A stretch of DNA of 64,000 nt from Nemertoderma westbladi (GCA_032718475.1 JAUCBJ010005089.1:1-64000); one strand, 5' to 3'; positions 10,359-21,960 are shown, counted from the stretch's first letter. Notes: generated by a model from the sequence alone, not told the origin. A program made the numbers and translations.

Positions 10359-11276
10359 ATTTTCGAATTCTTCATCAACATCATTTTCGTTGTGTCGAAT
10401 CTTATGTTCCTCACATAAGTCGCACATATCTTTCCGCGGGGAATGAAACGAAATGTTGAATTCGGTATTGAATATGTTAGAATACATATTGCTGCGGGCA
10501 ATCTCCTCTGGGGCCGACTCTATATACAGTTGGTACAACCTAGATGGATTCAGGTGAGCTGGTAGATATTTCCGACGACTTGTTGCCCGACAATAGTGGG
10601 AATCTACCGTCGCTAGCGAACGTATGTGGGCTCGAACTCCTTCCTTCATTGTATCGGAAACACGGTGGTTTCCTCCACGACGCCGATCGCCAGTTCCAGC
10701 ACCACAATTCTTATTCTTGTGGGCGGTGTATACCCGTGAAGCATTAATATCTAGAGTCGACAAAAAGAAATCTTTGCAGACTCTACTTCGACGATCTCCA
10801 TCTGGCATCTGGAGGAAGTATGAGAAGGATGATTTCTTCTTTTTGTCGCCGGTGGTCCTTCGTCTTTCTATTTGGCTTTGCGTGGTGTTTGCCAACAGCC
10901 AATTCATTTTCGCGGTGTGGTTCGGGGTATTGTAAAATGAATTGTGGATAGACTGGCGATCTGTATACGAGTAGCGCCTGGAACATCCGAACTGGCAGTT
11001 GTTGTCGCAGTTCTTCACAGTTCTCACCTGTTTGGATTCTCCTCCATTTACCGCGGCTTTTTTTCTATTTTTTTTCCATTGGGATGGTTTGGGCGTTGGT
11101 TTTATTACTTGCTGTGGCTGTCTCTTGGGTTGATGTTTCTTGTAGGTGGTGGGTTTTAGAGTGTCATCAATGGTTGTGGTCTTTTCAGCTAGGGAGTACG
11201 ATGTTGATGGGTTTGCTGACATAAGTTGGGAGTTGATCCCCACATCGAGCTCCAGCATATATGTTATGTCATCCAT
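10359..11276 (-). CDS. transposase-like gene, exon 1 (N-terminal and Cys/His part)
   Basis: The exon runs from ATG at 11276 (the open frame extends 2 codons further to a TTG) to a consensus donor GTAAGT (10353-10358 on the minus strand) that leaves phase 0. It encodes 306 residues. A Lys/Pro/Gln-rich tail (~40-85) is followed by CDNNCQFGC (zinc-binding-like), a basic KKKKSSFSYFL patch, then RVCKDFFLSTLDINASRVY, a helix-turn-helix-like segment, VDSHYCRATSRRKYLPAHL, and EFNISFHSPRKDMCDLCEEH at the end. This order matches the N-terminal half of the DUF7869-type proteins. An acceptor-like TTTTTTACAG directly upstream of the ATG suggests a non-coding 5' exon. Exons 1 and 2 together give ~518 residues, within the usual size of this family. 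Confidence 0.75.
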
Positions 11277-11410
11277 CTCCAAACTGTAAAAAATGTATTA
11301 ATATTAATTGTTTATTATTATGTTGTTATTATTTTATTACTATTAATAGTTGATTTACTTGTTATAATACTAATTGTTTATTATTATGAAGCATGTCATG
11401 ATAACAATAT

Positions 11411-11632
11411 TATTGGGTAGGTGTAAAACGCGGATCCGGATTCCAAAATTATCAATTAAGAGAAAGGATCAGGTTACAGTGGCACGTTATTATAACCAAA
11501 ACAATAAACTAAAGTCAATAGAACAGGATATAGTTTTATTTTTGGGAGTTATAAAAATGTAAAAAAAATCGACTTCCGTAGGGACAATGTTAAATGTAGA
11601 ATCCGGATCCGCGTTTTACTCTGACCCAATAT
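11411..11632. mobile_element. ~220-bp MITE with 21-bp perfect terminal repeats
   Basis: GTAAAACGCGGATCCGGATTC (11423-11443) is mirrored exactly at 11599-11619. A weaker mirror extends outwards (TATTGGGT and ACCCAATA). The interior CAGGTTACAGT...AACCAAAACAATAAAC reappears, diverged, at 19905-20020, inverted at 21310-21400, and in part at 32395-32445, so this is a small family with at least four members in the window. No coding capacity; superfamily not assigned because no clear target duplication is seen. Confidence 0.8.
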
Positions 11633-13475
11633 TATTTACATATTTGTGTGAATAAGTACCATATTACAGCGTTATGAGTTATGACCCGATTATATAATAT
11701 GTACCGAGCAAGTGTAATAGGGGAGGTTTTCATAAATAAAAAAAAGTCTTAAACGCTGAATGAATGCTCTTTTCATACAATTATTAGCGTATTTTTGAAA
11801 CTATGTCCATTTATCATTGTTCTGAACGCTTAAAATTGTAATGCTTTGTGGGTATGTAGTTCTATTCCAAAATTTTTAACATTGCAAAACGATTGCTGAT
11901 GAATAATAGTCCGAAAGTTGTTTAAAAAAAAAAGAAACATTTTTGACTTTCTGAAGTTTTATAGGAATTAGTTTAAGTAGAAAAATGGACCAAACATTGA
12001 GAAAAATATGCGTAAATAAATTTTCTCATTTAACATTATAATGTGCTACAACAACAAACTCAGGCGAATAAGCTTTTTGGAATAAGCATCTTTAATCGTA
12101 TTATAGCTTTTGGTCTAAATCGGTATAGGTCCTTAACTTACAATGAATAATATTTAATTAATTGTTGAGTGGTGAATTACTTATAATTAATTGTCAGTTT
12201 AGGTCCTGGAGCATGGGTCCAGTAGCTATAGGTCCAAGTGCTGTAAATGGCACAAAAGACGCCATCTTACGTCGGCATTGAGTCATTTTCATTGCGATAT
12301 TGAAATATATTGTGCCATACAAATACTGTATGTCAACAAAAGTGTCGGACGTTACAATTGGATACAGGTAGCTTTTAATGCTTATTGTACGAGAAGTATT
12401 TATTCTATTGGAATGTACAGTTACGGCTGATTACAATGATACCAAGGATAGCCTATATGGATAAACAGTAAAAAATATTTCGCCTTGAATTTTGGTATTA
12501 ATTGTTTTTACCTAGTCTTGATGATGGTCGATATAATGCAAATGTAGATTTTGACAAATTCGAAAAATGTATGAAATTTTACCCATTAAATCATCACATG
12601 TTACATATTTTTTAAAGTTTTATTTTTTTCATGTGTCCAATTCTCTGTGGAAATACCCATACACAAACTAGCACACTTTAAACCAACGAAAAGATTTTTA
12701 TACTGTAGGTATACTCATAGAATATGTTGTAATATTACCGATAAATTTATAAAGATCATTATCTCCTTAATATTTAATGTTCATACAGTACAAATTGTAT
12801 TTTAGTTTAAACAATTAATAGTTAATTAGCCGTAACGTAATTAAAAATTCAGTTTTTAGATTATCAGGCATTCGGAAAGATAATTAATTAAAACAATTAT
12901 GCTTACGAGATTGATTTCGATGACGATGATTACAGTTTACCAACCGTCCTGAACATGAAAATCGATCCATTGGAATGTCTGACAAGCTTGGCGAATCTTT
13001 TGGCGAATACTCTCTTCAAAGGTTGAAGACTTCTTGGCAACATCCTTCAACAGCTTTTACTTACTAAATTGAAACTACTGTAGCTCGTAACCCAACCTAC
13101 AGTATGTTTATTGTAAATCACTGATTCTAACTCCACAGTACTGAAGTCATACTGTATAATCCTATGTAACCGAACACACTAGCTTACTATTACATAGTCA
13201 CTAGTAACCCAACATATTAAAGTTACTGATTGTAACTCTATCGTATTGATGTCATATTTTGTAACCAAACATACTGAAGTTTCTTGTTAACCAACGTACT
13301 AAATTCACCGATGGTAAGTAACCTAAACATACCTAACAATAGTAACTGAAGATAATAATAATAATAACGAAACTACTAACTGTACTTTAATTTACTGATG
13401 ACCTATTCAATCTTTCGTATAGAGGTAGGTACAGTAGTTGTGTAAGAGATATACCCTCGTCTTCTTCTTGTGATT
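11633..13475. other. AT-rich spacer, degenerate GTAACC repeats at the end
   Basis: No supported gene. From about 13080 to 13340 a loose array of diverged ~50-60 bp units is visible, each with a GTAACC(C/A)AAC word followed by ACTGATTGTAACTC or similar. The copies are too diverged to set a period. Otherwise nothing is seen. Confidence 0.5.
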
Positions 13476-13484
13476 TTCTCAATT

Positions 13485-13620
13485 ACAGTAGCCCACTCGG
13501 TTAGCCGTCAGGCTTAATTTATGAAAGTACGGGTTCGATCCCGGGTCAGTCAGGTGGGGTTTCCTACAGTACAGCAATTAAAATTAATCTCTCTCCAGGG
13601 ATAAATGGACATACTGTACA
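13485..13620 (+). mobile_element. tRNA-derived SINE
   Basis: A pol III A-box-like TAGCCCACTCGG (13489-13500) is followed 43 bases later by a near-consensus B box GGTTCGATCCC (13532-13542). The segment between and around does not fold as an intact tRNA cloverleaf. A non-tRNA body follows (AGCAATTAAAATTAATCTCTCTCCAGGGATAAAT), part of which recurs at 21268-21300 (AACAATTAAAAATAATCTCTCCCTAGTGG). This supports a dispersed SINE, not a tRNA gene. No cargo or ORF. Confidence 0.68.
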
Positions 13621-13909
13621 TATAACTTATGTCCTACTCGCACGCAAAAATAAGTATTTTAATGTAACCTTTACTATGACTATTAAAGTAAAAAGCAATG
13701 TATATACTATACTACTGTTAGGCCAAAGAATACGCTTAACGCACAAAGAGTTATGTCATATTTCGAGAGCGCCCCCACTACTTAAACTAGTCTCCCCAGA
13801 GGAAACGGGTAGGCCTACTCATTTAGCTACCATTTAAGGATGCAAGGCAGAGAGGCGCCCTGGTCAGTCTATTTAAGTATTTAAGGGGGTGTGGGTACGT
13901 AGGCCTACA

Positions 13910-13926
13910 CCCCCCCCCCCCCCCCC
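13910..13926. repeat. poly(C) run of 17
   Basis: One of six C/G homopolymers of 15-20 nt in the window; the others are at 14487-14506, 25840-25857, 32496-32513, 44466-44482 and 48638-48652. The surrounding bases 13627-14160 hold no supported gene. Confidence 0.9.
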
Positions 13927-14171
13927 ACCCTTTAAATTTTTTTAAATGGCTGTAAATTAAGGTTAAAGTTTAAAATGACTAATTTATCGTGGCAACCACT
14001 GCACAGTATTTAAGGCGAAATTATTTCTGGCACGAATGACGCAGACCACAGAGCTAAAATTTTCATTTGTGGGTTTTCGGAGTAATTCAATAACTACAGT
14101 AATGTCTGTTATTTTAACGCGATTGGGGTGTGTATTGTTAAATAATATGTGCCGATGTACGAAAACTACCT

Positions 14172-14240
14172 GGCCCCAATGCAGGGATTGGACCCACAAT
14201 CTCCGGAGAGTTGTAAACGGATTTAGCCAGCCACTACTGT
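14172..14240 (-). mobile_element. tRNA-derived SINE head, minus strand
   Basis: On the minus strand AGTGGCTGGCTAAATCCG (A-box-like) is followed by a B-box-like GGGTCCAATCCC (14184-14195), with tRNA-like spacing and a CTCCGGAGATTGT arm between them. The sequence is not an intact tRNA. It appears to be a second SINE family, unlike the one at 13.5 kb. Confidence 0.5.
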
Positions 14241-14687
14241 ACGCAAAGATGAAACTTGTTGACTTGTTGAAACATGACTGTTGTTTTGATTTAGAATAAC
14301 ATTTCAAAGTAGGCCCCTATCCGGCTCTTTCACTTAATTGATAATTAACATTATTTTATGGTTTTTTGTGGAAGGTGGTGAACATGCATTCCTGGCTTTA
14401 AAGTTCATAATTAATTCGTCGTTTATTTAATTCGCTGAAACGAGATATAGATTATCGCCAAGGGGGGATTTGAGTCACGTTCGATACCCCCCCCCCCCCC
14501 CCCCCCTCCCCTCCCGCCCCTTCGCCCTTTACTGTCGACTAGGCTAAGGAAATTATGATAGAAAATTCATAAATTATTCGTAATCAGATGTAATTCAATA
14601 ATTATTATAGTACTGTACAGTAATTATGAATTCAGATATTCATTTTCTATACAATTGGTAACAGTAGAGGTAGGCCTACAGTCAGTA

Positions 14688-15927
14688 CAGTCCCTATCTC
14701 ATTCTGAATATTATTTCTCAAACTGGGTATCATTTCTCAAACCTTTTACTAATGATAGTCAACGGAGAATTTCAGTAGGTAAGACTGGGGTAAGAGTTGA
14801 GAAATCAGAAAGATGCAGCCAGCTCAATCTAACTCAAACTAGAGTCTGGCGCCATGGTTTGAGTTAGGTTGACTTCCAACTGTGCCATACTCAGCATTAC
14901 TCTTCCTGTACGGGATGGATAATTACTCCTGTTGAGTGAGGCACCACATGGGGAAGGGGCCTCTGTCTGTTGCTTGGGCTCTTGAGTTAATGGGTTGAAT
15001 TACATAAGCTGGGCAGGCCGGCTTGCGTGTGTCTCATAAAAGACATGTCAATCACGCAGTTCCTTTGTGGGCTTTACTAAATGTATGTTGTTAACTAAAC
15101 CACACTGGCTCGGTCTGTTTGTAGAGAAAGTTTTAATTCTGGGAATATTGTTGTGGGCAATTGGTGCTCTGTTGTCTGTCTGTTTGATGTCAATTGGTCC
15201 CTTACAAGACATATCAGTTTAAAAATCTAATGGTTAATTAAGAATTATTAGTGCATATGGGACCTCGCAACACCCCCCTCCCATAAATATGGCCCTGTCT
15301 ATAATTACAGAGGTTTCCTCTGGCCCCTTTGCCCGGTATAGCCACACCCGGATGTATTGCGAATAATTGTGTTGACGATGTAATAGATAATTAAACATTG
15401 GTAAAACATTAACGTTAAACATTAGAAACATTAGCGAAATATACGCGACATTAAAATAAATTTATAAAATTGGTTGGTTATATTATATGGTTATATTTTA
15501 ATGTAAAATAACGTTAATATGTTATGAGTCATACATACTTAATAAATGTAATAAAAATTTATAAATCTTCAGTTTAATAATTTTTTAGCATATAATTTTT
15601 TTTATTCTGAAATTTAAAAATAAATTGAGTCACTGAGTCTGCAACTTAATTCTCACTGTCTACTGGAGTTAATTACACACAAACAAATCAAGTTTAGGGA
15701 ATGTTATAACAGCAGGAGACCATCAAACCCGTAGGCAGAGTATAACAGAAGCGAGTGGGCCATTAAACACAGACAGCTTGTTGTATGAATGCTACACAGT
15801 GCACAGTGGGTGGTTGCGCGAGTTTGAGTTGGGTTTGAGTAAACCAGACAGGTTTGAGTTAGTAAGAGTGAGGTAAGAGACAAGGTACCCAGTTTGAGAA
15901 ACAGTATCTAGAATGAGATAGGGACTG
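14688..15927. mobile_element. 1,240-bp TIR element with TA target duplication
   Basis: Left end CAGTCCCTATCTCATTCT and right end AGAATGAGATAGGGACTG are perfect inverted repeats of 18 bp. The similarity continues for over 100 bp (TTTCTCAAACTGGGTA on both sides). The ends are flanked by TA (14686-14687 and 15928-15929). TA duplications and a CAGT start fit Tc1/mariner-type chemistry. The interior has no transposase, only short unsupported frames, so it is non-autonomous. Subterminal CTCAAAC/GTTTGAG words repeat in both arms. Confidence 0.85.
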
Positions 15928-16487
15928 TAGAGGCCTAGTTTAATCAGCAATAAAATATTAAATTGATTAATAATTATCTTTACCGGTAAAATAATTAAAT
16001 ACATTAATGATATCGATAATAATTATTTTTTTATTGGAATATTTCAAATTCATACCAATTTCTTATCCTTGTTTTCCTGATTCCTTGTCCTTTCGTCCCT
16101 CGTTTCGTGGCGCGTTTATGTCGATAAGCCAAGTAGGCCTACTGCAGACTGCTTTCAATTACGGGGCCTAATAAAGCTAATCGAATCGGTCGGTAGCTAA
16201 TCGAAAACCTGCCTTACCGCCTTGTGGAGTTAGGCTATGTTAACAGTTTAGATACCGGTAAACTGAATGTGAACATTCTTTAGGCTGACTTTGATTAAAC
16301 TAAAGTGATAGCCAGTACCGGTAGTCAAACTCCAGTGCAAAAGTACTCTAGGCCTCAGTATACTACAGTATGATAGGTAGGCCTACATCTGGAACCGGTA
16401 CCGATTGTAGTGAGCTAAAAACAGAAACTGAAAGTTTATATCTTGTTAGTATACCGGTACATGGCAGCCTAAGGGAGGCCAATTTTA

Positions 16488-16545
16488 AAAAGCGTCTATA
16501 TCCAACATTGTAATTCGTGTTTGGATATAGACGGTTTTTAAATTC
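16488..16545. repeat. hairpin of a ~20-bp inverted word, third copy at 16688
   Basis: AAAAAGCGTCTATATCCAA (16490-16508) and TTGGATATAGACGGTTTTTA (16522-16541) are inverted around a 14-base loop. The same TTGGATATAGACGGTTTTTA recurs at 16687-16706, inside the last codons of the adjacent minus-strand gene. The rest of 15930-16667 shows no supported gene. The repeated word could be an element end. Confidence 0.75.
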
Positions 16546-16667
16546 AGTGCTACGTTTGAAAATATTTACATTTTTTTGGTAGCAAATATAATGCATTCTA
16601 AAAAAACGATGTACTATTTTTGTAATTCCAATAGATACGTGAAGCATTCAGCTATCCATTCATAGCT

Positions 16668-18066
16668 TTAACTAAATTTTTTTAAAATTTGGATATAGAC
16701 GGTTTTTACTCTCGACCCACGATATATATCTTCCGATGACATAAAGTTTCCTGCAGAACAAGGAGCATCAGGAGGATTTATAAGGCTCAGGGCTGAACGA
16801 CAATTATCACATTGTCTTTTTGATTTTAAATATTTCACCTGACAATGGCTACACTGTTTAGTTTCCTTGAATGAGAATGTATCTAAAGTAGTATCAATAG
16901 TCCTTTCCAATCTCATCCATTTTTCATCAGAAACTTGCTGAATATAAAGCTTAATTAGTTTGTCTCTTGCACTATTAAATAGTGCCCCCATGTCTGCATT
17001 GATGAGGGCCACACGTGAGTAGTCAAAGGTACAAGTTCGCCAGACTGCTGGAGATGCCATAGGACAATATTGTAAGCAAAATTGTGGATCGATGTTTACC
17101 TGATATCTATTGCAAACAACACTTACAATTGTGCTGTTTCTCAACCTCGATCGATATGTCTTCGATAAAACTTGGGAATTATCAAAGTGTTCTACTATGT
17201 CCCCTTGAATTATTTTTGGCAAAGTGCGATATTATTCTACGCACAGTTGTATAACTACCAGTTGGTGTACAATATCCGAATAAGCGCAAATTTGTTTTAC
17301 TATTCGTTATAGTATAGGAAATCAAGGAGCATGCAATTTGGAATGAACCAATGAACTGATAGTTCGATAAGACCATAATCTGACAGATCAAGTTGTTTAA
17401 CGTGTTCAATTTAGTTGAACTTGGTGTTGTCGGAAAATTAGTACACGATTTAACACATTCTATTAATTCAGGGCATTTTCTTGAAATAACTGAAGTTTTA
17501 TAATTGTCTTGCATCATGCGGTTCCATATAGGTTCCATTTCGGTAATTGCACTTGCTAATTTATCTTTAATTGCGCCTCCGAAGGATTGACCAAGTTTCG
17601 ACATCTGCCCATCACTGCAGGATAAAATTATATCACTGTCAGTTTCTTTAGATTCAGAATCTGTTTGCTGATAACTTGAAATGGAAACGATAGTATCAGT
17701 TTGCACTGCTACGGATTTGAATTCTTTTGAGTTTAATCTAGCGAAGGAAGAAGTTGCTTCGTTTAAGTCCTTGCATGGTTTATTGCCTGGTCTTAGTCTT
17801 CTTGGCTTCTTCAAGCTTTTCAATGGAATAAGGGACCGAACTTGAGCAATACAACGGGTGCAAACATATTGCTGTCTCTTGTTACTGATTAGTTTATTGC
17901 TAACCATATATTTACGGCAGAAGTCTGGTATGCCCTTTGACGTTGCTAAATACTCCAATTTATAGTAGACATCCTTGCGTTTCGTGTAGGAGAAATCGTG
18001 TATTACACATAGACATTTTCCATCAAATTTACCTTTAACTCGTGATTTTAATGTATTATCCGCCAT
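16668..18066 (-). pseudogene. transposon-like Cys-rich gene, one frameshift
   Basis: Two minus-strand frames overlap (18066-17182 and 17222-16668) and read as one protein of about 475 residues with a single frameshift near 17.2 kb. The start is taken at MADNTLKSRV (18066); an in-frame ATG lies 30 bases further up. The N-terminal ~110 residues hold paired Cys/His (CLCVIHDF, FCRKYM, YVCTRCIAQV), suggesting a zinc-binding module. The middle is Ser/Thr/Asp-rich. The second frame starts near HFDNSQVLSKTYRSRL and contains a CSHCQVKYLKSKRQCDNC double CxxC. A FDN.QV..KTY segment like this occurs in multicopy uncharacterised proteins of cnidarians and echinoderms, seen from memory. Function unknown; mobile-element origin is inference. 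Confidence 0.6.
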
Positions 18067-18313
18067 AATCTGATAATGCCTGTGCCACATATACAATTAA
18101 CGAAATCAATAAGTAGGTCAGTAGCACAGTGGGTAGTGGGTCTGTCTGTCTGTGGGAGGTCAGTAGTCTAGTATACCTATGCCTACCGGTAGGTACCTAT
18201 TACATGATTAACCCTATCGGTACTATCATTAAGTATTTAGATATTAGGATTATCGTACTTTACTACGGCACTCTACCAGTCTACACAAACACTACAACAT
18301 CTAGCTGTCCAAT

Positions 18314-18566
18314 ATCAAGAAGATATCAAATTTGACATTTTGTATCTGGAAATGTTAAATTTGACATGGAATGTGAAAAAAACAGATTGTGGCATATGTC
18401 TACAGTTTTTTACTGAATACAACTAATGAAAGTACTATTTTATCAACTATTTACCTATATATGTTTTTTAACTATGCCTATAGAAAGAATTTAATCAACG
18501 AAATGTCAATTTTGACATTAGTGACAAATTTGACATGCCACATGTCAAATTTGACATAATGTCAAA
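18314..18566. repeat. cluster of TGTCAAATTTGACA palindromes
   Basis: The word (T/A)TCAAATTTGACAT or its half appears at about 18326, 18354, 18504, 18523, 18545 and 18561. At 18541-18558 it forms a perfect palindrome ATGTCAAATTTGACAT. The cluster lies directly 3' of the P-element-like remnant, so subterminal transposase-binding repeats are a reasonable guess. Confidence 0.7.
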
Positions 18567-19024
18567 TTAAGCCGGGAACCAGACTGGACCACCTCTGTTT
18601 AAGCAATATAAATAAAGAGAATGATCCAAAACTTCATTGTCAGTCGTTGAAAGTACGGGATGTTTGCGAGCAACGTAGCCAGCTATATAAAACAATGCCA
18701 TCTTCTCATCACCTGTAATTATCTCTATTCCGGTCTCGTCAATGTGGTTTATAGCATCCACTTCATTGTCGGTCAACGTGATGTCAACACACGAGGAACA
18801 CTTGTGCTTCCCAAGTTAACTTGAACATTCAACCTCCAGTTCTGTGTATAGTTTTGCTCGATCAATGCGGTGGGCAACCACGTTTGCAATTCCACAGGAT
18901 CTTTCGGAAACGCGTAGACCGTAATCGGTGAGGAATTCTCCTCCCCATCGTCCATACCGGTCAGTTTATCCTTCGCGTTCGCATAACCAGTTCTGCAACC
19001 GCCAACGGAACACTTCCTTCCCAT
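18567..19024 (-). pseudogene. P-element/THAP-transposase relic with internal deletion
   Basis: Start at MGRKCSVGGC (19024). Residues 1-80 form a THAP-type zinc finger: CSVGGC near the start, then VYAFPKDPVELQTWLPTAL with the expected Phe-Pro and Trp, although the last Cys-His pair is not clear. About 85 codons in, the frame changes and the sequence continues as LTDNEVDAINHIDETG and then KMALFYIAGYVARKH, which is the near-C-terminal YIAGYV.RK motif of P-element/THAP9-type transposases. The catalytic RNase H-like and GTP-binding regions (some 500 residues) are missing, so this is an internally deleted derivative. Confidence 0.72.
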
Positions 19025-19039
19025 CGAGTTAACGGTCAT

Positions 19040-19900
19040 ACAGTCGTATCAGGTTGTCACTTTGGTAGTTTATTCGGGTAGACACACGTGTATTCAGGTA
19101 AACACTCGAGCAGTCAGGTAGGAAGAGTAAACGATAACATAATTCAGTGCAGTAGGTAGTTCAAGATTTGTAAACTATAGGCCTACAGTATACCGGTATC
19201 AGAATTCTAGGCCTTCAATAATTCTAGTAGGCCTTGGTACTGGTACAGCACAGACAGACAGCAGCACATATATCAGGCAGTCAGGAGTATATACAGCCTA
19301 CTGCCCTGGCAGCTCTGTACAGTATTAATTATAGTATGCAGTACAGCATACTGCCAGTACTGCAGTTGCAGTACGGCTGTAGGCCTACAGCGCTACAAGC
19401 CTACATCAGTCAGTCAGTACGTGTACGGTCCAGCGGTCGGTTCGCCAGATGCCAGAGCCAGACCTGTAGACAGCAGACTGCCTTCCTCCATTAACTCAGA
19501 CGGGACTGCCAGGCTGCCACTCCACTGCTCCAGGCTGCCGGGCGCCAATCTGCCAATGCCAGTTACCAGTAGGCCTACTGACTGACTGACTGCAGTAAAT
19601 ACACACAACAAAACAAAAAACACAAACAGACAAAAATACACAAAAAAACACAATATGACCCAAAAAAAGTACCCAAAAAGACAAAAAAAAATGTTTTTAA
19701 TAAACAATGTATCTACAATAAGATCCTAAATCTTATTTAAATCTTCATCTTATTTCTTATCTTATTATAAACCTAATTGTAAGAAGAGTTTCACTTTTTT
19801 CAAAATATTACATTTTGTTTATTTGAAGATTTCTTTATAATGACCTACTGCCACCGGTTTACTGGTAAGCCTACCCACCCAGACTGCCAGACAGCATACA
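19040..19900. other. CAGTCAG/TACTG-rich spacer, no gene
   Basis: Bases 19230-19590 are built of short words (CAGTCAG, GTACTG, GGCCTAC). Bases 19605-19690 are an A/C-rich run of ACACAAAAAACACAA words that mirrors the T/G-rich run at 20050-20150. No coding region is supported. Confidence 0.5.
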
Positions 19901-19904
19901 AAAT

Positions 19905-20020
19905 CAGATTTCTTAATTAATGGAAAGGAGCAGGTTACAGTAGCAGGCTTTTCTAACCAAAACAATAAACGATAACCAAAGAACACAGGTTACAGTCTTA
20001 TTTTTCCAACCCTAGGATAT
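19905..20020 (+). repeat. diverged copy of the 11.4-kb MITE interior
   Basis: AGGAGCAGGTTACAGTAGCA, AACCAAAACAATAAAC and ACAGTCTTATTTTT align with the interior of the element at 11411-11632. The GC-rich terminal repeats are not preserved. Confidence 0.65.
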
Positions 20021-20039
20021 AAATTATTTTTGTCTTTTT

Positions 20040-20151
20040 CGGTAGGCATAAGTTTTTTGGGTAATATTGTGTTTTTTGTGTTTTTTTGTATTTTTTTGTG
20101 TATTTTTGGGTAATTTTGTGTTTTTTTGGGTAATTCGTAGGACCGAGGCCC
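20040..20151. mobile_element. solitary terminus like that of the 29.8-33.0 kb element
   Basis: A run of (T)nGGGTAATTTTGTG units ends in GGGTAATTCGTAGGACCG. The same end (AATTCGTAGGACC) with GGGGTATTTTG units occurs as a pair of inverted termini at 29765 and 33007. Here only one end is recognisable. Bases 20152-21240 hold no supported gene. Confidence 0.6.
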
Positions 20152-21254
20152 ACCGGTAATTATTATCATTGGTTTTATCAGTTTGTTTGTTTGTTTGTAT
20201 TGTATTGCTTTCTTCAGTTCATGAATCCATTCAATTCTGCCATTAACGATTGTCCGAGATTTTCCATCCTCCATCACCACAATCAGACACTACTGACTAT
20301 GCCTCCAAAAAACAGACTAAGTTTAACTTCCATGGCGTTCGCAAGGAGCTTCCGGATCCACCTTCTTCATCGCTACCGCGGCGGGACGTCGATGTAGCGG
20401 GAGTCGAAGTGTCTCTTCGGTTGAGATACCTCCCAAGGGACAATGTCCAGATCGAAGTTATTTCGGTTCAACCGCGATTTGTCATTGTCCCTTGGCACTA
20501 ATCCCACACAGTAAATTTATGTAACTTTACTCTGTTTACCTTTTTAATGATGATATTTTATTGTAATTTAAACTGGAGTAGCCATCTATTTTATTATTTT
20601 GTATTATTGATAGGTCAAAAACTTTTTGGATTGCAATGTTTTAATGATAATGTACGGTACTACTTATGCTCTATAATTATATCCCTAATACCTTGTAGTA
20701 CACAACTTATATGCACTACTTTATAAATGCAATAATTATGCAGTACTTATAAACAGTATTCACAATAAATGCAATATAAATGCTACTTATATGACATTAA
20801 TAACTCATATTGTATTTATTCAAATACGATATATTATTTTTAATACTACAATTATTCATAGGTGTAAGAAAACATTACGTACAATGAATTTATTGGTTTT
20901 TTTATAGAATAAATTATAATAACATTTTTATTAACTAACATTTTTATTAACAATGTACTATATATTATATAGTACATATAATACTATAACATAATATATT
21001 AATATACTATACTCACACACTATAATATATTATAAAATAAACACCGGTTTACAAATATTACATAAACATCCGTTTACAGTTTTTATGATTGTATAATTTG
21101 TTTCATTATAGGTGCTCAACGGAATGTAAAACCCGCTGCTGGGGCCATCACCACAGCAATGATTAGAACCCGGCGGCAGTTTTTATTTAATCTTTGTGAC
21201 TGCAAATAAAATAATGGTATATAGATAGACATTGTTTCAGGTAAGGAAGGGGGA

Positions 21255-21400
21255 GGGGGACTTTCGAAACAATTAAAAATAATCTCTCCCTAGTGGAAAA
21301 ACAATACAAATAACAGCTGTATTCTCCCAGAATAAAAGTGTTACCAGTTCTATTAATAATGGTTTATTGTTTTGGTTATATCCTAATTGAAAGTCGCATG
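21255..21400 (-). repeat. SINE body fragment and inverted MITE copy
   Basis: AACAATTAAAAATAATCTCTCCCTAG (21268-21293) resembles the body of the SINE at 13.5 kb. Bases 21310-21400, read on the minus strand, give GGATATAACCAAAACAATAAAC and AATAGAACTGG...TTTTATTCTGGGAG, matching the MITE interior at 11.5 kb. Both are partial. Confidence 0.55.
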
Positions 21401-21960
21401 ATAGCTAACACGAGCGCTCATGATAAATATTTTTTTTCAATTTTTGTAGGAAGAAGTGGATGAGAAGTGGACTGGTTTAATGGGTCCGGGAGCTCGGATT
21501 ATTTAAGTTTTATCGGCGAATAAGAAGTTGAAGAGAAGAGTTGACTACCCGATTACTTACTTGTTGGACTAACCGATTACAATATTGATTTCACGTTGAT
21601 TTAATTGCTGTAATGCTAAATGTATATAATGTATTATTATCCTTTAAGGTGGATTATATGAGCAACAATGAATCCAATCATGTTTCCAATACGATGATAA
21701 AACCGATTACCCAGACAACTAACAATACTTTGATCATTGATACTCAGAGGTGAGTCGTGATACTCTCCCTCTATCTACAACCTAAACATATCCGAAGACA
21801 ACCATAAACTCTACCCTAACCTAACCAAACCCTTACACTAAGCTACCACTATATATCCCATGTGAATATATTTTCTCGAAATATTTTTCCCGTCTCGATA
21901 TTTTATATATCGAGACCCTTTTTTATACTTTTCATGTGGGGCGAGATATAAGTATGAGCC

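Noticed and set aside
13485-13560. Possible tRNA gene (good B box GGTTCGATCCC)
   Set aside because: The acceptor and anticodon stems do not pair and a SINE-like body follows; better explained as a tRNA-derived SINE.
18120-18180. A-box-like TAGCACAGTGGGTAG suggesting another tRNA or SINE
   Set aside because: No B box at the right distance and no shared body with the other SINEs.
20191-20501. ORF starting MSEIFHPPSPQSD as a small gene
   Set aside because: No homology seen, and it overlaps other frames with equal openness; not supported.
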